From assembly GCF_001044235.1 (NCBI RefSeq), contig NZ_JYNL01000067.1, positions 1 through 57,709 on the forward strand: DNA of 57,709 nucleotides, read 5' to 3'. A program made the translations under genes and the position numbers. This DNA is from Mycolicibacterium chlorophenolicum. GTDB taxonomy: Bacteria; Actinomycetota; Actinomycetes; Mycobacteriales; Mycobacteriaceae. This document shows positions 1 through 9,597 of this stretch, piece after piece. Under the pieces are notes generated by a model. That model saw only the letters and a program-made list of their open reading frames with translations, had not been told where the DNA came from and did no database searches. Positions within the stretch are counted from its first letter, which is position 1. Each line of letters starts with the position of its first letter.

Positions 1-278
1 TCGTGATCACGGCGCCGACTGGGCATGTCTACACCACGGAGGCCCTGGGTGGGCTGCTGTTCCCCGGGTTGGCGGTATCGACCGGCACCGTAACGACGAT
101 GACGCCGGTCGAGGGCGCTGGGCGCACCGCGATGATGCCGATGCGCAAGACCACCCGAGAACAGGACCGCCGCGACCGGATCGCACAGGAACGCCGGCGC
201 CGCCTGGAACTCAACGCCGAACAGGAACGCCAACGACAAGCCTGGCTGGCCGCCACCTACGAACCCCCACCGTTCTGA
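1..278 (+). CDS. 3' end of a DUF222/13E12-repeat HNH endonuclease-like protein (partial)
   Basis: This is the C-terminal tail of a gene that runs off the left edge; the reading frame is open from base 3 to the stop at 276-278. The tail has the look of the end of mycobacterial 13E12-repeat (DUF222) proteins. A 'PTGHVYTT' segment is followed by a small hydrophobic patch, a 'MMPMRKTTREQDR' segment, and an Arg/Glu/Gln-rich helix ending in 'EPPPF'. In full-length members an HNH nuclease domain lies just upstream of this tail, but that part is outside the window. The family is repeated many times in mycobacterial genomes, and a mobile or nuclease role is assumed rather than proven. No catalytic residue is visible here, so the call rests on tail resemblance only. 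Confidence 0.55.
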   Translation, partial: VITAPTGHVYTTEALGGLLFPGLAVSTGTVTTMTPVEGAGRTAMMPMRKTTREQDRRDRIAQERRRRLELNAEQERQRQAWLAATYEPPPF

Positions 279-303
279 GTCGACGGTCTGGCATGCTTGG
301 GGC

Positions 304-732
304 ATGACCGAGCCGCAGTTCAGTGGCAGTGAGGGTGGCAATCCCTACACGCCTCCGCCGCAGCAACCGGGATACCCGCCGCCCGGCCAGCAGTACGGTC
401 CGCCGCCGGGGCAGTACCCGCCCCCGCTCGGCCAATACCCGCCGGCCTACATGGACCCCGCCGCACCCTACGGTCGGCACCCGCTGACGGGGGAGCCGCT
501 GTCGGAGAAGTCGAAAGTGGTCGCGGGACTCCTGCAGCTGCTCGGCCTCCTGGGACTGGTCGGCATCGGCCGCATCTACCTCGGCTACACAGGCCTCGGC
601 ATCGCTCAGCTCGTCGTCGGGCTCATCACCTGCGGCATCGGCGCCGTCATCTGGGGCATCATCGACGCCGTCCTGATCCTCACCGACAAGGTGCGCGACC
701 CCGAGGGGCGTCCTCTGCGCGATGGCACCTAG
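304..732 (+). CDS. TM2 domain membrane protein with proline-rich N-terminus
   Basis: A 142-residue protein. Residues 1 to about 55 are a Pro/Gly/Tyr/Gln-rich cytoplasmic arm with repeated 'GQYPPP'-like units. Residues about 68-135 form a TM2 domain: a 'KSKVVAGLLQLLGL' helix, the characteristic 'GIGRIYLGY' turn, then a second hydrophobic helix ending in 'WGIIDAVLIL'. TM2 proteins are small two-helix membrane proteins of unknown biochemical role. The stop overlaps the start of the next gene by 11 bases, so the two are probably translated together. The gene occupies the slot of M. tuberculosis Rv1615 (synteny from memory). Confidence 0.8.
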   Translation: MTEPQFSGSEGGNPYTPPPQQPGYPPPGQQYGPPPGQYPPPLGQYPPAYMDPAAPYGRHPLTGEPLSEKSKVVAGLLQLLGLLGLVGIGRIYLGYTGLGIAQLVVGLITCGIGAVIWGIIDAVLILTDKVRDPEGRPLRDGT

Positions 733-1135
733 CCCGACGTCCACCCGCCGCAACCGGCTGCTCATCGGCCTCGGCACCGGGGCCGCACTGGTGGGCAGCC
801 TTGCCTACATCGGCATCGGCGATCCGCACAATCCCCGCTTCCTGTTCCCGGCCTGTCCCTTCAAAGCCCTCACCGGCTGGAACTGCCCGGCCTGCGGCGG
901 ACTTCGCATGACGCACGACCTTCTCCACGGTGATCTGGCGGCGGCGTTCGTCGACAACGCCTTCCTGCTCATCGGCCTGCCCCTGCTGCTCGTCTTCGTG
1001 ATCGTGCAACGCTCCCGCGGGAAACGGGTGTCCAGCATGCCTGTGCTCACCGTCATCGTCGCGGCTGCCGTCGTATGGACCGTCGCCCGGAATCTGCCCG
1101 GATTCCCGCTGGTACCGACCGTTCTCAGCGGGTAG
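722..1135 (+). CDS. DUF2752 family membrane protein
   Basis: A 137-residue protein with three predicted membrane segments, at about residues 14-32, 76-95 and 104-122. Between the first two lies the DUF2752 signature: 'FPACPFKALTGWNCPACGG' followed by 'RMTHDLLHGDLAAAF'. The paired cysteines (CPACGG) and the downstream His are the hallmarks of the family, whose function is unknown. The start at 722 lies inside the end of the preceding TM2 gene (11-base overlap), which implies translational coupling. It matches the position of Rv1616 upstream of pykA in M. tuberculosis, except that gltBD intervenes here. Confidence 0.8.
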   Translation: MAPSPTSTRRNRLLIGLGTGAALVGSLAYIGIGDPHNPRFLFPACPFKALTGWNCPACGGLRMTHDLLHGDLAAAFVDNAFLLIGLPLLLVFVIVQRSRGKRVSSMPVLTVIVAAAVVWTVARNLPGFPLVPTVLSG

Positions 1136-1218
1136 CCGCGCACCCCCGCTGATACACTCGCGCGACGGGCCGGTGCAGTCCCTGACATCGAATTTCAGGA
1201 CTGCGAGGAGCATCGTCC

Positions 1219-4200
1219 ATGCTGTTCTCGGCATTGCCCGAACCCCAAGGCCTCTACGATCCCGCCAACGAGGCGGACTCCTGCGGTGTGGCCATGGTGA
1301 CCGACATCCAGGGCCGGCGCTCGCATGGGATCGTCACCGACGGTCTCATCGCCCTGGAACACCTCGAGCACCGCGGCGCGGCGGGTGCGGAACCCAACAG
1401 CGGCGACGGGGCCGGCATCCTGATCCAGCTTCCCGTCGAGCTCCTGCGCGAGGTCGTCGACTTCGACCTGCCCGCACCCCACGCCGACGGCACGAACACC
1501 TTCGCCGCCGGGATCTGTTACCTCCCGCAGGATCCGAGCGCCCGCGACGAGGCGTGCGCCGCCATCGCCGCCATCGCCGCCGAGGAAGGCCTCGAGATCC
1601 TCGGCTGGCGTGAGCTTCCCGTCGACCCCGAGGGCGCCGAGGTCGGTCAGACCGCGCTCGGCTGTATGCCCTACATGGCGCAGTTGTTCGTCGCGGCACC
1701 GGAACACCACGGCGTCCGTTCCGGCGGCATCGATCTCGACCGCCGGGTGTACCCCCTGCGCAAGCGTGCCGAGCGCGGCGACGTGTACTTCCCGTCGCTG
1801 TCCAGCCGCACCATGGTCTACAAGGGTATGCTGACCACACTGCAACTGCCGCAATACTTTCCGGATCTGCGCGACGAACGCTGCCTGAGCGCGATCGCCA
1901 TCGTGCACAGCCGCTTCTCCACGAACACGTTCCCGTCCTGGCCGCTGGCCCACCCGTTCCGGTTCGTCGCCCACAACGGCGAGATCAACACCGTGCGCGG
2001 CAACCGCAACCGCATGCACGCCCGTGAGGCCATGCTGACCAGCAGCAAGATCCCCGGTGAACTCGACCGGCTGTCGCCCATCTGCACGCCCGGCGCGTCG
2101 GACTCCGCGTCCTTCGACGAGGTCCTCGAACTGCTCCACCTCGGCGGCCGCAGCCTGCCCCACGCCGTGCTGATGATGATCCCGGAGGCCTGGGAGAACA
2201 GTGCCACGATGGATGCCGCCGAGCGCGCGTTCTGGCAGTTCCACGCCTCGCTGATGGAACCCTGGGACGGTCCGGCGTGCGTCACCTTCACCGACGGCGT
2301 CCTCGTCGGAGCGGTGTTGGACCGCAACGGATTACGGCCCGGACGGTGGTGGCGCACGATCGACGACCGCGTCATCCTCGCCAGCGAGAGCGGCGTCCTC
2401 GACGTGCCATCGGCGCAGATCGTCGCCAAGGGCCGCCTGCAGCCGGGCAAGATGTTCCTGATCGACACCGCCGCGGGCCGCATCATCTCCGACGACGAGG
2501 TGAAAGAGGAACTGGCGCAAGCCGAACCCTACGGCGAGTGGCTGCACGCCGGCCTGCTCGACCTCAAGACACTGCCCGAGCGCGCCCGCGTTCAGCCCAA
2601 TCACGAGTCCGTCGTCCGCCGACAGATCAGCTTCGGCTACACCGAGGAGGACCTGCGGATCCTGCTCACCCCCATGGCCGCATCCGGTGCCGAACCGCTG
2701 GGCTCCATGGGCACCGATACCCCGGCCGCCGTGCTGTCCCAGCGGTCGAAGTTGCTCTACGACTACTTCGTCGAACTCTTCGCCCAGGTCACCAACCCAC
2801 CGTTGGACGCCATCCGCGAAGAGGTGGTCACCTCGATGTCGCGGGTGATGGGGCCCGAGCAGAATCTGCTCGAACCGTCGGCGGCGTCCTGCCGTCAGAT
2901 CACGCTGGCGTGGCCCGTCCTCGACAACGACGAACTCAACAAGATCGTCCACATCAACGACGACGGTGAACAACCCGGCCTGCGCACCGCCGTGCTGAAG
3001 GCCCTCTACCACGTCGAACGCGGGGGAGAAGGCCTGGCCGACGCCCTCGAGGACCTGCAACTGCGCGCCTGCGACGCGATCGCCAAAGGTGCTCGGACGC
3101 TGGTGATCTCGGACCGCGACTCCGACCACACCAAGGCGCCGATCCCGTCTCTGCTGGCCGTGTCCGCCGTGCACCACCATCTCGTGCGGACCAAGCAGCG
3201 GACCACCGTGGCGCTGGTCGTCGAGACCGGGGACGCCCGCGAGGTGCACCACATCGCGATGCTCATCGGCTTCGGCGCCGCCGCGGTCAACCCGTATCTG
3301 GCCTTCGAGTCGATCGAAGACCTCATCCGCGAAGGCGAACTCACCGGCATCGAGCCCGCCACCGCGGTGCGCAACTACCTCAAGGCGCTGGGCAAGGGCG
3401 TCATGAAGGTGATGAGCAAGATGGGCATCTCGACCGTCGCGTCCTACACGGGCGCGCAGGCATTCGAGGCGGTCGGCATCGACAAGAGTGTCATCGACGA
3501 GTACTTCACCGGCACCCCCTCCCAACTCGGCGGCATCGGGCTCGACGTCATCGCCGAAGAGGTCAAGTTGCGGCACCGCCGCGCCTACCCGGAGAACCCC
3601 ACCGAGCGGGTGCACCGTCGCCTCGAAGTCGGCGGCGAGTACGTCTTCCGCCGGGAAGGTGAGTTGCACCTGTTCACCCCGGAAGTGGTTTTCCTGCTGC
3701 AACATTCGACCCGGACGGGCCGCTACGAGGTCTTCGAGAAGTACTCCGAGGAGGTCGACCGACTCGCCCGCGAGGGCGGCGCGCTGCGCGGGCTGTTCGA
3801 GTTCAAGAAGGGTGTGCGTCCACCGGTGCCGTTGGACGAGGTGGAGTCGGTGGAGTCGATCGTCACCCGGTTCAACACCGGCGCCATGAGCTACGGATCG
3901 ATCTCGGCCGAAGCCCACGAGACCATGGCCATCGCGATGAACAGGCTCGGTGGCCGGTCCAACAGCGGCGAGGGCGGTGAGGACGCGGACCGGCTGTACG
4001 ACCCGCTGCGTCGCAGCGCCGTCAAGCAGGTGGCCTCCGGCCGTTTCGGGGTCACCAGCGACTACCTGGTCAACGCCACCGACATTCAGATCAAGATGGC
4101 CCAGGGTGCCAAACCCGGTGAAGGCGGCCAACTCCCGGGCTACAAGGTTTATCCGAACATCGCCAAGACGCGGCACTCGACGCCGGGCGTCGGGCTGATC

Positions 4201-5760
4201 TCTCCGCCGCCGCACCACGACATCTACTCCATCGAGGACCTTGCCCAGCTGATCCACGACCTCAAGAACGCCAACGCCGACGCACGCATCCACGTCAAGC
4301 TCGTCAGCTCGGTCGGGGTCGGCACCGTCGCCGCGGGGGTGTCCAAGGCGCATGCCGACGTCGTGCTGATCTCCGGCTACGACGGCGGCACCGGAGCGGC
4401 ACCGCTGACCAGCCTCAAGCACGCCGGCGCGCCGTGGGAGATCGGCCTGGCCGACACCCAGCAGACTCTGGTGCTCAACGGGTTACGCGACCGCATCACG
4501 GTGCAGTGTGACGGCGGGATGCGCACCGCACGGGATGTGATGGTGGCGATGCTGCTGGGCGCCGAGGAGTTCGGTTTCGCCACGGCGCCGCTGGTGGTGT
4601 CGGGCTGCATCATGATGCGGGTCTGTCATCTCGACACCTGCCCGGTGGGGGTCGCCACGCAGAACCCGGAGCTGCGCGCCCGCTTCACCGGCAAACCGGA
4701 GTTCGTGGAAACCTTCTTCCGGTTCATCGCCGAGGACATCCGCCGGCACCTGGCCGAACTCGGATTCCGCAGCGTGGACGAGGCCGTCGGGCACGCCGAG
4801 CTGCTCGACACCGACCCCGGTGTCGCACATTGGAAGAGCAAGGGCCTGGACCTCAGCCCGATCTTCGCCGTGCCCGCGAACACCGAGCAGCGCCGGCGTG
4901 TGCGCGGCCAGGAACACGGCCTGGACCAGGCGCTCGACCGAACGCTGATCCAGCTGTGCGAGGGTGCACTCGAGGACGCCCATCCCGTCCGGCTCGAGCT
5001 GCCCGTGCGCAACGTGAACCGTACCGTCGGAACACTGCTCGGCAGCGAGGTCACCCGCCGCTATGGCGCCGACGGCCTGCCGGACGACACCATCCACGTC
5101 ACATTGACGGGCTCGGCAGGCCAGTCGATCGGCGCGTTCCTGCCGCCGGGCATCACCCTCGAGCTCATCGGCGACGCGAACGACTATGTCGGCAAGGGGC
5201 TTTCGGGTGGCCGGGTGATCGTCAAACCGCAGGACGACGTTCTCTTCCTGCCGGAGGACAACGTCATCGCCGGCAACACCCTGCTCTACGGGGCCACCTC
5301 CGGCGAGGTGTTCCTCCGCGGCCGCGTCGGGGAGCGGTTCGCCGCGCGGAACTCCGGCGCCCTGGCGGTCACCGAAGGGGTCGGTGACCACGCCTGCGAG
5401 TACATGACCGGGGGACGTGTCGTCGTGCTCGGTCCGGTCGGCCGCAACATGGCCGCCGGAATGTCGGGTGGCATCGCCTACGTGCTCGGGCTGAATCCGA
5501 GGCGCGTCAACACCGACATGGTGGAGTTGCAGGCCCTCGATCCCGAGGACCTGTTGTGGCTGCGCGAGGTGATCGGCCGGCACGCCCACCACACCGGGAG
5601 CACCGTCGCGACGTCGGTGCTGTCGGACTGGCCGCGCCGCAGCGCCCAGTTCACCAAGGTCATGCCCCGCGACTACCAGCGGGTGCTGCAGGCCACCCGG
5701 ATGGCCAAGGCGGAGGGCCGAGACGTCGACGCAGCGATCATGGAGGCAAGTCGTGGCTGA
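1219..5760 (+). CDS. gltB: Glutamate synthase (NADPH) large subunit
   Basis: The large subunit of glutamate synthase transfers the amide nitrogen of glutamine to 2-oxoglutarate, yielding two glutamates. The 1513-residue protein has the full family layout. An N-terminal class II amidotransferase starts at the nucleophile Cys22 (context 'ADSCGVAMV') after a 21-residue propeptide. A central domain and an FMN-binding synthase domain follow. The 3Fe-4S cluster ligands are Cys1130, Cys1136 and Cys1141 (C-x5-C-x4-C), and a C-terminal GXGXG-type beta-helix domain closes the protein. The start at 1219 follows a GAGGAG ribosome-binding site. The stop overlaps gltD by 8 bases, giving a coupled gltB-gltD operon. 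In M. tuberculosis gltBD lies far from pykA, so this position next to pyk is a feature of the lineage. Confidence 0.97.
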   Translation: MLFSALPEPQGLYDPANEADSCGVAMVTDIQGRRSHGIVTDGLIALEHLEHRGAAGAEPNSGDGAGILIQLPVELLREVVDFDLPAPHADGTNTFAAGICYLPQDPSARDEACAAIAAIAAEEGLEILGWRELPVDPEGAEVGQTALGCMPYMAQLFVAAPEHHGVRSGGIDLDRRVYPLRKRAERGDVYFPSLSSRTMVYKGMLTTLQLPQYFPDLRDERCLSAIAIVHSRFSTNTFPSWPLAHPFRFVAHNGEINTVRGNRNRMHAREAMLTSSKIPGELDRLSPICTPGASDSASFDEVLELLHLGGRSLPHAVLMMIPEAWENSATMDAAERAFWQFHASLMEPWDGPACVTFTDGVLVGAVLDRNGLRPGRWWRTIDDRVILASESGVLDVPSAQIVAKGRLQPGKMFLIDTAAGRIISDDEVKEELAQAEPYGEWLHAGLLDLKTLPERARVQPNHESVVRRQISFGYTEEDLRILLTPMAASGAEPLGSMGTDTPAAVLSQRSKLLYDYFVELFAQVTNPPLDAIREEVVTSMSRVMGPEQNLLEPSAASCRQITLAWPVLDNDELNKIVHINDDGEQPGLRTAVLKALYHVERGGEGLADALEDLQLRACDAIAKGARTLVISDRDSDHTKAPIPSLLAVSAVHHHLVRTKQRTTVALVVETGDAREVHHIAMLIGFGAAAVNPYLAFESIEDLIREGELTGIEPATAVRNYLKALGKGVMKVMSKMGISTVASYTGAQAFEAVGIDKSVIDEYFTGTPSQLGGIGLDVIAEEVKLRHRRAYPENPTERVHRRLEVGGEYVFRREGELHLFTPEVVFLLQHSTRTGRYEVFEKYSEEVDRLAREGGALRGLFEFKKGVRPPVPLDEVESVESIVTRFNTGAMSYGSISAEAHETMAIAMNRLGGRSNSGEGGEDADRLYDPLRRSAVKQVASGRFGVTSDYLVNATDIQIKMAQGAKPGEGGQLPGYKVYPNIAKTRHSTPGVGLISPPPHHDIYSIEDLAQLIHDLKNANADARIHVKLVSSVGVGTVAAGVSKAHADVVLISGYDGGTGAAPLTSLKHAGAPWEIGLADTQQTLVLNGLRDRITVQCDGGMRTARDVMVAMLLGAEEFGFATAPLVVSGCIMMRVCHLDTCPVGVATQNPELRARFTGKPEFVETFFRFIAEDIRRHLAELGFRSVDEAVGHAELLDTDPGVAHWKSKGLDLSPIFAVPANTEQRRRVRGQEHGLDQALDRTLIQLCEGALEDAHPVRLELPVRNVNRTVGTLLGSEVTRRYGADGLPDDTIHVTLTGSAGQSIGAFLPPGITLELIGDANDYVGKGLSGGRVIVKPQDDVLFLPEDNVIAGNTLLYGATSGEVFLRGRVGERFAARNSGALAVTEGVGDHACEYMTGGRVVVLGPVGRNMAAGMSGGIAYVLGLNPRRVNTDMVELQALDPEDLLWLREVIGRHAHHTGSTVATSVLSDWPRRSAQFTKVMPRDYQRVLQATRMAKAEGRDVDAAIMEASRG

Positions 5761-7261
5761 TCCGCACGGTTTTCTGGAGGTGGCGAAGGTCGATGCCGCC
5801 AAACGCCCCGTCGACGAACGCGTCGGTGACTGGCGCGAGGTCTACGAACAGCAGGATGCGCACCAGCGGGCCGGTGAGGTCTCGCAGCAGGCACGCCGCT
5901 GTATGGACTGCGGAATCCCGTTCTGTCACAGCGGAAGTGCGGGTTGCCCGCTGGGGAACCTGATCCCGGAGTGGAACGACCTGGTGCGCCGGGGCCGCTG
6001 GGGCGCGGCCAGCGAGCGGCTGCACGCCACCAACAACTTCCCGGAGTTCACGGGCCGGCTCTGTCCGGCCCCGTGTGAAGCCGCCTGTGTGCTGTCGATC
6101 GCCGAGGAGCAGACCGGCGGCAGCGTGACGATCAAGCGCATCGAGCAGACCATCGCCGACCAGGCCTGGATGGACGGCATCGTCGAACCCCAGCCCGCCG
6201 CGATCGCCACCGGCAAGCGTGTCGCGGTGGTGGGATCCGGACCCGCCGGATTGGCCGCGGCCCAGCAGCTCACCCGTGCCGGCCACGACGTGACGGTCTA
6301 CGAGCGCGACGACCGCATAGGCGGCCTGATGCGCTACGGCATCCCGGAGTACAAGCTGGAGAAGGCGACGCTCAACCAGCGGCTGGCTCAGATGCGCGCG
6401 GAGGGAACACGTTTCGTCACCGAGTGCGAGGTCGGCGTCGACGTGACGATCGACGCGCTACGGGCCCAGTATGACGCCGTGGTGCTCGCGGTCGGCGCGC
6501 TGCGCGCCCGGGACAACGAGGTCGAGGGCCGGCACCTGGCCGGCGTGCACCTCGCGATGGAGCACCTCGTGCCCGCCAACAAGGAGTGCGAGGGCGACGG
6601 TCCCAGTCCCATCTCGGCCGAGGGCAGGCACGTCGTGATCATCGGCGGCGGTGACACCGGCGCGGACTGCCTGGGCACCGCGCACCGGCAGGGCGCCGCA
6701 TCGGTGACCCAGCTGGACTACAACCCCGAACCGCCCGAGTACCGCGACGACGCGCAATCGCCGTGGCCGATGTGGCCCGTCGTGCTGCGGACCCGGCTCT
6801 CGCCCGCGCACGCCGAGGGCGGCGCGCGCCGCTACCAGGTCGCGGTGCAGCGGTTCCTCGGCGACGATCAGGGCAATCTGCGTGCGCTGGAGATCGCGGA
6901 GGTCAAGGTCGAACGCGACGAGACGGGCCGGCGCCGGATCACGCCGGTGGGGGAGTCGCTGGAGATTCCGTGCGATCTGGCCCTGCTCGCGATCGGCTTC
7001 GACGGGGTCGAGCACATGCCGCTGCTCGACGGTCTCGGGCTGACCCTGACGGGGCGCGGCACGCTGCGCTGCGGTCAGGACTGGCAGACCGACGCGCCCG
7101 GCGTGTTCGTCTGTGGCGACGCTCACCGTGGCGCCTCGTTGATCGTCTGGGCCATCGCCGAGGGCCGCAGTGCGGCCCATGCGGTGGACACCTACCTGAT
7201 GGGCGAGTCGGACCTTCCCGCGCCGGTCAGGCCGGGTGCGCTACCGCTGGCCGTCATCTGA
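5753..7261 (+). CDS. gltD: Glutamate synthase (NADPH) small subunit
   Basis: The beta subunit oxidises NADPH on FAD and feeds electrons through iron-sulphur clusters to GltB. The N-terminal cluster domain carries Cys50, Cys53, Cys58 and Cys65, then Cys104, Cys108 and Cys112 ('CPAPCEAAC'). An FAD-binding Rossmann motif 'GSGPAG' is at 161-166, and an NADPH-binding 'GGGDTG' lies near residue 300. The length of 502 aa is normal. The GTG start at 5753 lies inside the end of gltB (8-base overlap) and gives the expected 'MADPHGFLEV' N-terminus. The segment between Cys58 and Cys65 is two or three residues longer than I recall for M. tuberculosis GltD. Confidence 0.97.
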   Translation: MADPHGFLEVAKVDAAKRPVDERVGDWREVYEQQDAHQRAGEVSQQARRCMDCGIPFCHSGSAGCPLGNLIPEWNDLVRRGRWGAASERLHATNNFPEFTGRLCPAPCEAACVLSIAEEQTGGSVTIKRIEQTIADQAWMDGIVEPQPAAIATGKRVAVVGSGPAGLAAAQQLTRAGHDVTVYERDDRIGGLMRYGIPEYKLEKATLNQRLAQMRAEGTRFVTECEVGVDVTIDALRAQYDAVVLAVGALRARDNEVEGRHLAGVHLAMEHLVPANKECEGDGPSPISAEGRHVVIIGGGDTGADCLGTAHRQGAASVTQLDYNPEPPEYRDDAQSPWPMWPVVLRTRLSPAHAEGGARRYQVAVQRFLGDDQGNLRALEIAEVKVERDETGRRRITPVGESLEIPCDLALLAIGFDGVEHMPLLDGLGLTLTGRGTLRCGQDWQTDAPGVFVCGDAHRGASLIVWAIAEGRSAAHAVDTYLMGESDLPAPVRPGALPLAVI

Positions 7262-7288
7262 ATCGATTAACGACTATGCTCGGCATCC

Positions 7289-8707
7289 GTGAGTAGACGC
7301 GGAAAGATCGTCTGTACGTTGGGTCCGGCGACCGCCTCCGAGGAGGCGGTCCGCAAACTCGTCGAGGCGGGGATGGACGTCGCCCGGCTCAATTTCAGCC
7401 ACGGCGACTACCCCGATCACGAGGCCAATTACAAGCGTGTCCGGATGGCGTCGGACAGCACCGGACACGCTGTCGGCATCCTCGCCGACCTGCAGGGACC
7501 GAAGATCCGGCTCGGCCGTTTCGCCGACGGACCGACCGTCTGGGAGAACGGCGAGACGGTCCGGATCACGGTCGAGGACGTGGAGGGCACCCACGACCGG
7601 GTGTCGACGACGTACAAGCGGCTGGCGCAGGACGCGCGCCCCGGTGACCGTGTCCTCGTCGACGACGGCAACGTCGGGCTGGTCGTCGAGCACATCGACG
7701 GCAGCGACGTGGTGTGCACCGTCACCGAGGGCGGCAAGGTCAGCAACAACAAGGGCATGTCGCTGCCCGGCATGAACGTGTCGGCGCCCGCGCTGTCGGA
7801 GAAGGACATCGACGACCTGGAGTTCGCGCTGCGCCTGGGTGTCGACCTGGTGGCGCTGTCGTTCGTCCGGTCACCCGCCGACGTCGAACTCGTGCACGAG
7901 ATCATGGACCGCGTCGGCCGGCGGGTGCCTGTCATCGCCAAGCTGGAGAAGCCGGAGGCGATCGACAACCTCGAGGCCATCGTGCTCGCGTTCGACGCGA
8001 TCATGGTCGCGCGCGGCGATCTCGGCGTGGAGCTGCCGCTGGAGGAAGTGCCGCTGGTGCAGAAGCGGGCCATCCAGATGGCAAGGGAGAACGCCAAACC
8101 CGTCATCGTGGCCACCCAGATGCTGGAGTCGATGATCGAGAACTCCCGGCCCACCCGGGCCGAGGCCTCCGATGTGGCCAACGCCGTGCTCGACGGCGCC
8201 GACGCCGTGATGCTCTCCGGTGAGACGTCGGTCGGCAAGTGGCCTTTCGAGACCGTCCGGACGATGGCCCGGATCATCTCGGCGGTCGAGGAGAACTCGG
8301 TGGCCGCCCCGCCGCTGACCCACGTGCCGCGCACCAAGCGCGGCGTCATCTCCTACGCCGCCCGCGACATCGGGGAGCGGCTCGACGCCAAGGCGCTGGT
8401 CGCGTTCACCCAGTCCGGTGACACGGTGCGCCGGCTGGCGCGCCTGCACACCCCGCTGCCCGTGCTCGCGTTCACCGCGCTGCCCGAGGTGCGCAGTCAG
8501 CTCGCGCTGACCTGGGGTACCGAGACGTTCATCGTCCCGCACATCCAGACCACCGACGGCATGATCCGGCAGGTCGACAAGTCGATGCTCGAACTCGGCC
8601 GCTACAAGCGCGGCGATCTGGTGGTCATCGTCGCGGGCGCACCTCCGGGCACAGTAGGGTCGACGAATCTCATCCACGTCCACCGCATCGGGGAGGACGA
8701 CGTCTAG
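7289..8707 (+). CDS. pyk: Pyruvate kinase
   Basis: Pyruvate kinase converts phosphoenolpyruvate and ADP to pyruvate and ATP, the last step of glycolysis. The 472-residue protein is very close to M. tuberculosis PykA as recalled. Visible landmarks are the N-terminal 'RRGKIVCTLGPA', the substrate/metal segment 'NFSHGD', 'DLQGPKIRLGRF', the active-site region 'VIAKLEKPEAI', the metal ligands in 'MVARGDLGVELP', and 'VMLSGETSVG'. The C-terminal allosteric domain contains 'TQSGDTVRRLAR'. The start is the GTG at 7289, 27 bases after the gltD stop, so it may be co-transcribed with gltBD. That would link glutamate synthesis to lower glycolysis. Confidence 0.97.
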   Translation: MSRRGKIVCTLGPATASEEAVRKLVEAGMDVARLNFSHGDYPDHEANYKRVRMASDSTGHAVGILADLQGPKIRLGRFADGPTVWENGETVRITVEDVEGTHDRVSTTYKRLAQDARPGDRVLVDDGNVGLVVEHIDGSDVVCTVTEGGKVSNNKGMSLPGMNVSAPALSEKDIDDLEFALRLGVDLVALSFVRSPADVELVHEIMDRVGRRVPVIAKLEKPEAIDNLEAIVLAFDAIMVARGDLGVELPLEEVPLVQKRAIQMARENAKPVIVATQMLESMIENSRPTRAEASDVANAVLDGADAVMLSGETSVGKWPFETVRTMARIISAVEENSVAAPPLTHVPRTKRGVISYAARDIGERLDAKALVAFTQSGDTVRRLARLHTPLPVLAFTALPEVRSQLALTWGTETFIVPHIQTTDGMIRQVDKSMLELGRYKRGDLVVIVAGAPPGTVGSTNLIHVHRIGEDDV

Positions 8708-8721
8708 ACCCAGGGGGTTGT

Positions 8722-9597
8722 GTGTCGGCGGACTTCGACGAGCTGCTGGCCATCCTCGACCTGGACCGTGTCGACGACGACACGTTCCGCGGCGCCCACC
8801 CGAGCAAGAACCCGGTGCGCACATTCGGCGGTCAGATGATGGCCCAGGCGTTCGTCGCGGCGGGCCGCTCGCTCGCGCATCCGGTGCCGCCCAGTGCGAT
8901 GTCGGTGCACTTCATCGCCGGCGGCGACCCGGCGCAGGACCTCGAGTTCCATGTGGTGCGGTTGCGCGACGAGCGCCGCTTCGCCAACCGCCGGGTCGAC
9001 GTGATGCAGAACGGGCAGCTGCTGACCACGGCGCTGGTGTCGTATCTGGCCGGCGGCAAGGGGCTCGAGCACGGCGTGGAGCCGCCTGAGCTTGCCGATC
9101 CGCTCACGATCCCGCCGATCGACGACCTGCTGCAGGGTTACGAGGACGTGGTGCCGCACTTCGTCAACGCCCTGCGGCCCATCGAATGGCGCTACACCAA
9201 CGACCCCGCCTGGATCATGCGGGACAAAGGCGACCGCCTCGCCCACAACCGGGTGTGGATGACGGCGCGGGGGGCGATGCCCGACGATCCGGTCCTGCAC
9301 GGCGCCGCCCTGGTGTACTCGTCGGACACCACGGTGCTGGACTCGATCATCACCACGCACGGCCTGTCCTGGGGCCACGACCGGATCTTCGCGGTGACCA
9401 CCAACCACTCGGTGTGGTTCCACCGGCCGGTGCGCTTCGACGAGTGGGTGCTCTACTCGACGTCGTCGCCGGTCGCGGCGGAGTCGCGCGGCCTGGGCTC
9501 CGGGCACTTCTTCGACCGGTCGGGAAGGCTGCTGGCCACCGTCGTGCAGGAGGGGATCGTGAAGTACTTCCCGGCCCGCACTACGGCGTCGGCGTGA
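8722..9597 (+). CDS. tesB: Acyl-CoA thioesterase II
   Basis: A double hot-dog thioesterase that hydrolyses medium- and long-chain acyl-CoAs to free fatty acid and CoA. The 291 residues contain two hot-dog folds. The N-terminal fold holds 'RTFGGQMMAQA' and 'SVHFIAGGDP'. The C-terminal fold carries the catalytic Asp in 'VLDSIITTHG', then 'TNHSVWFHRP', and a Gln in 'VQEGIVKYF', matching the Asp/Thr/Gln triad of E. coli TesB with a conservative change around the second residue. The GTG start at 8722 is only 14 bases after pyk, in the same order as pykA-tesB1 in M. tuberculosis. It converges on the next, minus-strand gene with a 17-base overlap. Confidence 0.93.
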   Translation: MSADFDELLAILDLDRVDDDTFRGAHPSKNPVRTFGGQMMAQAFVAAGRSLAHPVPPSAMSVHFIAGGDPAQDLEFHVVRLRDERRFANRRVDVMQNGQLLTTALVSYLAGGKGLEHGVEPPELADPLTIPPIDDLLQGYEDVVPHFVNALRPIEWRYTNDPAWIMRDKGDRLAHNRVWMTARGAMPDDPVLHGAALVYSSDTTVLDSIITTHGLSWGHDRIFAVTTNHSVWFHRPVRFDEWVLYSTSSPVAAESRGLGSGHFFDRSGRLLATVVQEGIVKYFPARTTASA

